A stretch of DNA of 52,352 nt from Apostichopus californicus (taxonomy: Eukaryota; Echinodermata; Holothuroidea; Aspidochirotida; Stichopodidae): the NCBI GenBank assembly GCA_020650975.1, contig JAIPMN010019550.1:1-52352 (forward strand), in the 5' to 3' direction. How positions within the stretch are numbered: position 1 is the first letter of the stretch; each line of letters starts with the position of its first letter. The position numbers were made by a program, and so were the translations under genes. Of the stretch, positions 39,801 to 51,800 are shown piece after piece. The notes beneath the pieces were generated by a model, which was not told the origin of the DNA, did not search any database, and saw only the letters and a list, made by a program, of their open reading frames with translations.

Positions 39801-42800
39801 GAATCTATTTTAATATTACTCCCTTCTTTTATGTTTCGTTCAATTTCTCAACCTTTTCGATTTTATTCGCTCCATTTTATAAACATTTCTTATAAACTAT
39901 ATTTGACTCAGGTTTTGCACTAATCATGTCCTTTTCACAAACAGATTGATCAAAGCACTGTCTTTGGGCAACTACAGACCAAGTTTGTGGACAAAAAAGT
40001 AAGTTGTTGTGCTGCAATTAGGCAATTGAGCAATATGAGCTAACCATTCCAAATTTAAATGATCTGTTCTTTGTCATGTGTGACGTATGTCGCTATTTTA
40101 CTCATAGGTTACTCATATCCAAATTGGTCTAATTCCAATATAGTATTTCATACCACGTTACAAACTGTGATATTCATTGTGAAGTTTAATGTAAGAATTT
40201 TTTACTTCAATTAAAACTATTTTCAGTGTACAGCAAAATATCCATAAGCTATATTCAGAATTGTTCATACGTGGTAGTTATTTGCCCTTTGCATATAAAA
40301 TGTTGACGAATACTGTGGACACACACGAAGGAACAAAATGTGTATTAGTATTTCCTAAAAATAAATCGTAATGTTCAGATTTGCTCATAATGCGTAATTT
40401 ATTTCTTCAGATATCACGAGAAGTTCTGATGGAGGTCTACCATGCTTTTCTGCAGAAACAGAAGGTATGTAAAAGCATAAATATTCGATGTCAATTGAGC
40501 GCCAGGAGCGCCAGGGGGCATATCGTGTGGTTTTATGACTTATGTTGGAACCTTTGTAGTTTCATCGCTCCTAAATCACAACCCTTGTGTCATTCATGAT
40601 AGCAACACTAATTAGTGAAAAAATAATAACAATTATTGCCTGCAGAAAAGATGAAGAGTTATCCTCTGTGACAATGAAAAGTAGTCCATATCATTGTTTC
40701 ACATGAGTTGTTTGTCACTATTTAAAATTTCTACGTGTGTATTGTAAGCTGATTGGTTTCTCTGCTGATTGGTTTCTACTTCAACTTTTCGTTAAAACTC
40801 TTCTTGTGTATTTCTATCTCTCTCTTTCAGATCAACGTCAGCGATTATTGGAATGAACTGTTTGATTTGTTAAAGAACGGGAAGGTTTGTCGGTTTTAAT
40901 TCATCAAGAATTGCGTCGGTATAGTGAGATACATTGCCTAAATATAAAATAATTACGTATTTTAATGAAAATAATAAACTAACAATGCAATAAATATGAT
41001 AATCTATTCTTCTTATCCGTGCCTTTTTGTTCACTCACTTTTCCATCAAGATTTCTATCAACGACTTCGTTCAAGAATTGAACAATGAAGAAAAGAACGA
41101 AATTGTAAGTATTTTTCTATTCAGGATAAACCTTATTGATTAATTACTTTACTTTTAGAGAGAAAGAAAAAATAGTATCAGATGAAGACAGGATACATTT
41201 AAAAAAAATTCTACCATTCAACTAATAAGCTCGAATTTATATATTGGTTCCAAGTTTTCTGCCCTCCAATAATTTCTCTTCCTATTTTGTCCCCTCCTGT
41301 AACTTCATATATATATATACACGTGAATATAAAGTTTATAAATACTGTTATAAGCAAATGGAAATTTGCTAAAACATGTTATTTTGCAAACATTAACATA
41401 TGCCGTACACGATTTCATAGTTTCATGCCAACCAACCTAGCCTATAGCCCTCTTTATGTAGTCTTTTTTTCATAACTGCTAACGTGACCAAGTGACTTAT
41501 CTATCAATTGATGTTGTTAGAAGCACAAATTGATTTGCTTTCACACTATGAATTGCTCTATTGAAAAATATATATAATTATTTGGAATGCAGTAATCAAA
41601 TGCAACCAGTTTCTTGAAGCAAGCTCTAATATTCTGTCAAGTCGTCGATGAAAACGTCATTTAACATGACCATCTGATTGGAAATTGTTTACTGATGTTG
41701 CCACATAAATATAACTAATAATGAAATCTTGGTTTGCACTTAAATTGTCACAGTGATTTGTTTTGTTTTGCTGTGCTGTACTATTGTCTTTGATACAAAC
41801 TTTGTTTTTTATGATTTCATATGATTCTTTGCGTGCTTCTCTACATTGAACATTTAGTTTGCATTATATAGAGCAATTCTTCTACAATTTCGATTCTTTT
41901 CCTGAAACCTTGTATAGTTGGGTTTGCAAGATTCAATTGGGAAACTTCACGGCTGTCGAAAAGAAAATTTGGTGAGTAGCAGGCACGTTATTAATTATCA
42001 TGGATCTATGACAGCATGAACTCTAAAATGGTACCATTTTCAAATATTGCAAAATACTTCAGAACCTGATATATTACAGTTTGTGGAAACTGTGACAACG
42101 TGATCTTGATCATGTTACATTTTTTCAACCAATATCCGAAGCCGTGATGTGTTTTTATTTATTGAATGTTCTATGTTTGTATAGTAAAGTATTGGTCAAG
42201 TGGTCACATGACCAGCTTCGTTGGAAGAAGGTATGTTACAGCAATACCAAACCTTAGATCGACTAACCGCGTTTACACTTAGTAAGGATCGGAACACAAT
42301 ACACTAAAAGGGTATCATGAAAGAAAAGAAAATACGCTAACAATTCTTGATATAGTGCAATTTTCCACGATTACACCATTAAAATGTCGAAAACTAACAA
42401 CTTTCGTTTCACATGCGGAAACTTTAGTAGCAGAAATGGCATGTCCGCAATTGTTTCACATAATCTGGCAATTGCAGCGCAGAGCAGGGCCGATTTCTAG
42501 AGAGCGTTACTTAAATTGGTCGCTTAAAGCATGCTCAGTTTTACACAATCGTTCATCGTATACGATATATGATATGCGTAGTATAGTATTATTTTCATCT
42601 GTATGCTTCAAGTAAACTATAAGATGGCCATCAGTTTAACCTAAAAACCTAAGAAAAGCAGCTTTTATTTGGGGTTATTCGGTTACATTGGTGATAATTT
42701 CCCCTGTAAAACAGTGATTATGGTAAGTCAAGCATCCCTGAACCCACCCCGCTTTTGTGAAAGCCCGGTTATCGACTTGATGGTGTACCTAATGGGCCTG

Positions 42801-45800
42801 GTAATTTACGGTATACTTCCGTCAGTATTTGTATAATACCCTAAACAGGTACTCGTTAAATCCACCTGATTGGGTTTATTAAATACTTCACGCTGAAAAT
42901 GGTTTTATTCAAAATGATGAATTTTTTCATGTACTTAAAATTTATATTTTTATACTCGTATATCATCTTTCATTTAGTAACCACTGTTTGTTTATGAACA
43001 TTCTTGTAGATGACTGAAGAAGCACTTTGTAAATTTTTGGAGGACTTTTTACAAAAAGCAAAGGTATGGAGTTGCTATAGTGTTTTCTTTAACGGTGATA
43101 TGGGCGGGTATTAAAGCTGCGTTGTGACGTATGCATACTTTCTTGCAGGTTCAGAATAACTCATAATAATGTTTAAGGTTTTTACATGCGCGCAATAAAA
43201 ATAGAGGTGTATGTATCAAAATTATGAGTAAGCAAAATCAAACTGGCTATGATACAAAAGGAAAAAGGCAACTCAGTGATTTTTTTTTGTAGAAATTAAA
43301 TACCGAAAATCGAATAATTATTCGGAATTATTAATATTCTTACTACACCGCTGTATGAAGATAATTTATAACGGTTTGTTGCAGCCAGTAATATCATTCA
43401 TCCACTGCGAGGGATTTTTACTTGATCATGATCCATATCAGTTGTCCATATATGTATTGACTCGTAGAAAAGAATTAAATCAATTCCTTGATATAATTGG
43501 TCTACCGTAGGCTGGTATTCTCTTAAATACGTCTAGATTGATACACGTCTAACTTGTTGAATAACTCAGTCTCAATACTTTTCATACCATGCACTGCCCA
43601 CATGTCCACCCCAACAGACAACAAAATGGAATCAACCACAGACCAACAAAATAAAGTGAAGATATGTCTATCAATATTACATATATTTAGTTTGCGGAAG
43701 TGATGTAATCGAAATTGTACTCCATAATCAAAATACCAAGCTAGTTGCTTATCCAATGTTCGAGATATTTAAATATTGAAACAAGTTTTACGACACTGAA
43801 TGTTCATTGAGTTCAGAGTTACTCTTCCTGAAATCTATTATAAGCACTTATACGTTGAAGGGAGTCATAAAGTTTACAAAGCGATTTATTTGGACTAAAA
43901 ATAGTACAGACTAACACTTTACAATAGAGCAAAGTCGTGCAGTATTATTCTGTAACTTAATCCAGGGACAATTGTTTACATATCATCTGAGGTGTAAACA
44001 GTGCAAACCCAAATATATATAAAACCGTTCAATTTGTTGCACCCCTATATGAAGAACTAATATTCGGCACACAATGGGATGATCTAATTCGCAGTTATCG
44101 ATAATTGATTACATTTCTGTGATTCCCTTCAGCTCGATATTACTGAATACAACACGGAACTTAAGAAGTGTGTGGATGCAAAGCTGGTGAGTTATGTACT
44201 GTTCTTAATCTGATATAAACTGTCAAATAATATTTACTGTTTTAGATATTAACTAATTAGACTAATTACATTCACTGGTGTTTTTACATATTGGCAATTG
44301 CCAAATGAATGGAGCAGAGGGCAAGAAAGCTTAACCATTTTATTGCCTTGTTTATTTAGATATCAAATGAAATATATACAAAGCAAATTGAACAACAGGA
44401 AGAAAAGAAGACGGTAAGTATGTTTTATCGTTATGTTTTCATTACTACCCGGGATATTATGGCAACGAATCTTATGTTAAGAACAATGATTTCCATTGCA
44501 TGATATCGTATTTCAGGTGTGTGTTTGTTGTTTTTCCTTCTTCTGCACCTATCAACTATAACGATTCTCTTCCATAATAGATCGACTTTAGAGAGGCATT
44601 CAAAGCACTTTGTACAGACATAACTTCAGACAAGGTAAGTTAATTGCCATAAGTCAGCACTACCTTATCACTTATTGGCATAACTATGTTCTATGAACGG
44701 TTTGAAGAAAAATATTCAATCAAGTACTTCATGAACATATTTAGCGTAGGTTACATGGGTCTGGCGAATGTTCAATATTTGACATGTCGCTATTCCAAAG
44801 TATATTTCATTAAGAATAGATACGTATATTGAGCTAATCTTAAGTGTCGGACTTTCTTTTCTAATAGGGTACAAACGACAAGTTTCAGGAGGTTTTAAAG
44901 AAATTCCACAAAAAGTACAAGGTAAGTTATATTTTATTCTGACGTCCGACTGACTGATCATACAAATATTTCACTTAAAAATGTTGACTCCTTAGGATGG
45001 CGTAGATGTTATTTTAACCATTATAATAGCTACAAGATTTACGTCGATTACAGCCCGTCTTTTTGTTAACATATGGTCTGTGGATCGTTGCTGTCCAACT
45101 TTTGTTATCTTATGTACTGATACTGATGTTTAATTTGCAAGGTGATCGATTACTCTCATTGAGGCAGAACACAATTGCAACATTTCATGATAACATAAAA
45201 TATTTGAAACTGAAACTATTGACTTGATGAATAACTAATACATACTTTGCCTGTACTTTATAACTTTTATAGGAATCGCCCTCAAATTATTTGGAACAAT
45301 ATATCGACAAAGAAGATATTACAGGAGAGGTTTGTATAAAGGAGTGACTTAAATTTCATTAGGATTTGGCAATAGTTGACATCGCTTGTCAAATACTTGT
45401 TCTTCAAATTGATTAAGTTTGTCATATAGTGGACAATGCTACACAATTATGAGTTATTAAATCTCCCCATTAAAATAAAATCTAATCTAATAGCGTTTTC
45501 ATTTCTGCATTTATAGCAGTTGATTGCCGTTACGAAGTTTCTCGCTGGATGTGAAGAGAGTGATTTGGTCAGTAAAGGATAAATTTCATTTTTGAATTCT
45601 CTTGTTTGTATTGCAGTAAATTGGCATTGAAATCTACACATTTGTATCTTATTTGAAATCCGAACAATTATGAGCTTTCCTTTATTCTCGCTTCTCCTAT
45701 GATTTCTCCTATATTAACACAAATATATTGCTGTTGATTTTGTTGGCCTACAGTTTAGTATTTCTGACAGGACAAAGGCGATCAGACTCGCTGTGAAGAA

Positions 45801-48800
45801 AGTAAGAGACGTTCATCTCAGATCAATTATATTTCATTCAAGTATGATTTTCACTTTTAAAATAAGTAAGAACTTAACTTTCGAATTACTGTAAACTTTC
45901 AAGCATTGCACTTAAATTTATATTTAATCCAACATGTTAAAAAAGGGCTTCTTGAAGTTATTTATTTCTACATCAGGTTCTTTATATTAAATGCAGCACA
46001 ACATTTCCTATAATGGTGTTCAAGCTTGGGCATTTCAGGGAACCCATCGTGGTCTCAAACTAAATATTTCTTTGCCACATAAAGCCATCTTTTGTTCTTT
46101 GTTTTTATGCAGCTGCCTCCCGAAACATCTCTTTCACTCCTTGCAGAAATATTTTCACTGCATCAAGTTAGTATCAAAAAAGTGATTTAAAATATTTTGG
46201 GCACTCTCTTTATTTTATTTGGTGAACAAATATTGACATGAAGTAAGCGATGTTTGCCTCTGTGTATAACTTTGGTTTAGTCTGAATTGGTCACATTTGA
46301 AGGCAGAATTTGTTAATCATAAAATGATAACCATGTTTTGCTTTGCTTTATGAAGCTTGTTCAAACGGTTATTACTTCCGTTAAAATTAATATTAAATTC
46401 TGTTGCTGTCATTGCTACTTGTAGTAACACATACTAGTAATAATCTAGTAAACATCGATAGGCTATGTTGTTATAACCAAGTTAAAACAAACATAAAAGC
46501 GTCAATAAATATTTCGTATTACAATGATAATAAAATGTATTATATTCCAATGCTTTCAAATAGCCTTCCTTTCAATATATATTTCCTTTTCACATCACTA
46601 AAACAGTTATTGAAACGTCCTACTTTGAATTTTATTACGCAGATAACTGTAGAAGAGTTCGTTGCAGGTACAAAGTTCCTCCTCGATGAGAAGAAGGTTG
46701 GTGTTATCCCTTTGGTACAACTTTTCATATAGCAAGTTGCTCTTGAGTTATGATTTCATCAATCTGATCCAATACATTCTTATGACTGTATAATGACAAC
46801 AATTGATTAAGCTCCATTTTGAATGTGTGTGTTTTCTGATGCGGACAGCAAATACTTTTAAGTAGTGAAGTTCCGATCAAAGTAAGATAGGGTCAACTTA
46901 ATTTCGATACTAAGGAAATCTAACATTCACAATAAATGTCAATTTCGGATCTATGCGACAATCCACTCTGTACTGCCAACTACCATCGTTGTTATTATGT
47001 TTACTAGGTTTTCCTTTCCATAATTAAATATAACTGTATAATTTGATGACTAACTTCATTTTTATCCATGTGAACAGATCACTGCCAAGGGCATTTTGGC
47101 AACACTGAAAGAAGTTAGCAAATCGAAAGTGAGTTATTTAATTTTTCTAACATTTGGTAATACGATTTCAAGATTAGGACTCTTATCCATTAAAGGTACT
47201 GTGTCTATTAAACATCAGGTCGAATATACTGTAACCAAATTCTATGTTAAGGGTTGTCACTATCCGCTCAGTAACCGTATCAAAATTTTGGTAGAATGGC
47301 TTCTTCGATAAAGCAGACTGGCAAATGAAACTAATTCTTCAAATCGGCGGCTTGCCAAGTACCTGTACAAATTAATTGTTTATTTAACGAATTATATCAA
47401 TAATTTGCTTATCTTGCATTTAACGATTTTTTTTTATTTATTGCAATAGAAAATGCAGCTTTTTGATATCAGATATGCAGGAACAGTATATCATATTATT
47501 TCTTTTCAGTATCCAGGGGTAGAAATAGCTGATACAGTAATCCAGTTTATATTGAAAAATCTTGTAAGTTTTCATGTAATCCGTTACACGAATTAGTTTT
47601 ATTTTCAATTTCCTGTATCGTCTGTCATTGTTTCGTCCGATTATTGCATTAACATTGTTATTGTCAGTTATTTTACATGATCCTCTTTTATAATCCACGA
47701 CGTCGACGTTCATTTCTATAACACGTTCTTGTTATCATTATTTTACAGATGAACGTAGACGACGTGCTTCGTCAAATTGGTTTCCAAGGAGTTGGCAAAG
47801 ATAAGGTATTAGAGAAAGTGAACACATCAAATTAAAAATTAAAATGTTGTCAGAATAATAGTAAATTCCACATTGTGTTGACTGGAACTTGTACTACAAC
47901 TCAAAATATGCTGGACTCTTACTCCTCTCGGAGAATGAGAGCTAAGGCCTAAATCTTCACCGGCTTTAAATGCAAATTAAATTGAATTACTGGACAGCAC
48001 ACATGTATAGCATTCGGTTCGGATCAATTTATGGACAGCAGATTTGTTATATTGATAATATAGTGCATTCAGTCAACTATTATGTTACTTTTCCTCTATG
48101 ATATCTAAATGTAACTTTGACCAGTTGTGTTGATTACTTCAATGTAGCGGTTAAAGTAAATTTCACTTTTCATATTAAACAACAAAATAGTTTAGCAATT
48201 TACCAATAATTATTTAGTCGCTGCATTTATTCATTCAACATTGTAAAATGATAAAGTAATCGAGATCAAGTGATTACTTTTAGTCCATGATTTAATCCTT
48301 TCCTGAATTTGTTTAGTTGGTATTATACAATATTATATTATGTTATGTTGGAAGGGTCTTCAAAATGATTATACTTCACTGTATGAACTCGCATGAGTTG
48401 GTGTTCCATACAAACGATATAAAGTACATTTTATAACAATTATGAATAGGTATGCAAAATCTTGGATCACATACTTACCCTTTCCATAGATTCATCATCC
48501 GTACTATCTACAAGCAATTCAGGGGATTATAGGGGACGTAAGTAGTTTCGAGCTTTATTGATATTACTTCAGTGAACGTCTTTATAATATAATAGCTATA
48601 GCTAGTGACCACAACGTGCACAATGCAGTCATACAGTAACTAGTCTCTTCGTGTTACTATCTGAAGGACTATTTCATGTTATTTGATTTCACTGCCCATT
48701 GTACTACATCGACTATATTCATTGCTTAATGTTCTAATTAACTAGCTGTTTTAGTTTGTAGTCTGCATGTGATCCTGTTATGATCGACACATCAATCGGA

Positions 48801-51800
48801 TACGTTCATAATACATTGTTACAGTAAGCAGGAAAAATTTGAATACTTTACGATTTATTTTCTTTCTTTTTAAAAAAAGGTGACGGTGCAACAAACAAAC
48901 ACACTACGCATCCTCTTTGATAAGATACTTAAAAAGGCAACAGTAAGTTCTTCGATCTTGCTTTGCCCTTTATACAATAATAGATTAAAATAAGTTGAAT
49001 TGTAAACTTGTTCCAAGCAAATCATTTGTGAGGAACTTGAACGGGGGATCAAACTAAGTAACACATACGCATATAAATGATCATGAGTCTACTCTATCAG
49101 GTATTGCAAAATTTAGTTCAATCAATCTATTACAGAAGCTTACTGTCTTACTTTATTCTCATTGTTTAGTGACTAACTCAACTTATACTCAAAATGTCTT
49201 ACATAATCGAAATAATTTTTCTTTAAATGTGCAGGAAAATCAAGTTCTTTTCAGAGACGAAGCCATCAATAAGATGAAGAAACCGGTAAATATCTGTATT
49301 TTTCGATGCTACTCTTGCACATTCGGAAATATTTTTTTCCATCCTCTCATCAACAATTGCATAGTGTATACGCCTACTATTTTCGTATGTTTAAATAGTC
49401 AGAGGGTAACATTTTTAGGATTACTGTTTTGAATAGGGTCATTTGAGATGTGATTTAATATGTAATTTGCCAGTAAAGTACTATTTGTGTGGGAGAAAAC
49501 TACAGGTTTCATGGATACTAACTACTACGGTAAACAAGCCAGATAATCTTATTTTAGAAAAAAAGTAGGCTTCATTTCTTTCAATTATGTTACATTTAGC
49601 ATTGTCATTTAGCATTTGAAGAAGATCCTGCTAGGATCGAAACGTCAAGCCAACTTACTTTTACACAATTATGTTACATCTTAGAAAAGGGTCGGTTATC
49701 TCATACCACTTTTCAATTTGAAAAGCATTTGGAAAGCTCTGACACAGTGTAAGATAAGTGCATTTTTTTGTGATAGGAAGGATGCCTTGTTTTTGCCCAT
49801 GGTTCCTCTTACAACACAATAAGTGTTTTCAATTGGTAATATAAATATGAAGCATATTATTGGGATATCACAAGTAAGTCCGCTGGAACTTTTGCAATGT
49901 TTGCGACGAAAATCATTAGGTACTTTCAGTTCTGCTTCAACGTCGTTCATTATAAAGAACTTGATAACGTACGATGAATATGTAAAATACGTGGAATGAA
50001 TAGTTAAATTTAATTGTCGAACATAATACACATTGTACCATTTTACAGGATTTACGAAAAAAGTTTCTGCGAGTTCTCCTTTTAAATGTACAGAACAAAT
50101 GGGTAAGTTACATTCCTTTTATACGAAAAGTTCTTTCGTTCGCAACTACCATTGAAACAAAACATGCCAATTGAACGTACATTATTAAATTCAATTTGAC
50201 TGTTACATCATATCGAACTTCTCTATAGAGGATGCCAATCGTCACACTAGCGATTTTGACGAATAAAAGTAAAGTATGCTTGAGGTGAATCACCCTTCTT
50301 GTATACTTCCCCATCTCTAATTGTCAAAGATTTATTTACGTACTCAAATGAGTGTTATATCGAAAGATGTAACAATAAACTCGTGACAATGCACATGTTT
50401 TACATGCATATCAAATGTACAAACAATACATTGAACTTTTATGACAATTGTCTTATTTTCTAAGATGAAAACAGATGAGTGCATTGCAATATTAACAGCT
50501 TCCAAGCAGAAAGGACAGGTGTGTTATTTAACAATTCTTTAGACTAACTTTTTTTCATATATATTTGTTGCCTCCATCAAAATTCATTCCTCTCCAGTAA
50601 CCAATACTATTTGGTAGTTCGCTCGGTTTCAACTACTCTAACGCTGATATATTTGGTTGCTCGTTTATAACGGATTTTGACATAAAATTATATCAGAGGT
50701 TGAACGTAAATTGACGTCAAATGCGTGATCACAAATTATGACAAAGTATTCTTGCTGTAAACAGCTTACATTTTACCCAATTGCATGTGATGCGAAAAAT
50801 GGTAATGACTTTACTATCAAACGTTGTGCCAACATAACTGAATATTTTATTACCATCATTATAACAGATCAACGAAACAGATTTAGAAGATATTTCCAAT
50901 TGTTTGATAAACCAAAGCTGGGTAAGAATTAAACAATTTCTACGTTATTAAACTATTGACTTTAGAGCCTTTCACTATTGCACGAATACAGTATTAGATA
51001 AACGGAAAGGAAATCAAATGTCTGTACTGCTGAATTTACCACTTCAAAAACGTATAATTCCTTCTAAGAAAATAACAACCTATACGTTTCAAATTGAATG
51101 TTTGACGGGCTGAATGGAGTAGTAATGGGCAAGTGTATCCACTTCATTTTTGTACACGGGTTCCTTTCTGAGACCACTAATGCATTACTTTCAGAAGGGA
51201 TTACAATTTGCCCCCCCCCCCTTACCCCCCCCCCTCCCCGGTCACCCCATCGCAACCCCATTTGTAAGATTTGCCAACAAAACAAAACAATATACATTTG
51301 TATTCTCTCTACAGCTGGATAAAGTAAATAGGATGCATCTGCTGGAAGAGTGCTTTCATGCATCGCTGGTATTTTGCTTAAATTTACTTGTTTGCAACTC
51401 AATTAACTCTACTCTGTCATTGTTTAATTAATTGTCCGAACTAAGGTAAATGATTCCTTCAAACCCCTTTGAAACGAAACATTAAGAGCTACAATTCCTG
51501 TCGAATAGTTACGAACGAATCTATTAGTTACTCTCTTGTGATGGGTTTAATTTTAACTGAAGCCCTCAGAAAAACCTAGTCGTAGAGACGTTCTTGTGGA
51601 TGTAATGAAATAAAGCCTCAGTATTGGTATTTTGAGACCATATAAACACAGAGCCATAGGGGTATCATTAAGGTCTCCCTTTGACTTGCTATGAATATCC
51701 ATACATTTATCTGTGACTTTCTCATGTGAGGTAAGGGAGTATATGAGGCAATAACCCACAGCAATGTTTTTAAGTAATTCTGCAATAGTTGCCCCCTTTC

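Larger units (their letters stand above)
34981..40464 (+). repeat. 13-exon super-repeat, copy 3 (E72-E84)
   Basis: Third copy of the block. It is longer on the DNA than the others because of a SINE-like insert in intron 81 and a GTCAGTGA repeat in intron 76. Units match copy 2 in order without any gain or loss. Confidence 0.85.

Noticed and set aside
42355..42615. 86-codon open frame in intron 87
   Set aside because: No recognisable domain and no splice context; probably chance.
19379..44921. Collagen gene because of the 54-nt exons
   Set aside because: No Gly-X-Y triplets in any exon; the translations are amphipathic helices.
46403..46732. 109-codon open frame taken as a gene
   Set aside because: Only the part 46643-46696 (E97) is coding; the rest is readthrough of the preceding and following introns.
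49696..50031. 111-codon minus-strand open frame
   Set aside because: No homology recognised and it lies wholly within intron 103.
51064..51402. 112-codon minus-strand frame with a Gly-rich centre
   Set aside because: The Gly run is the translation of the poly-C tracts at 51211-51238; the frame also runs antisense through E107.
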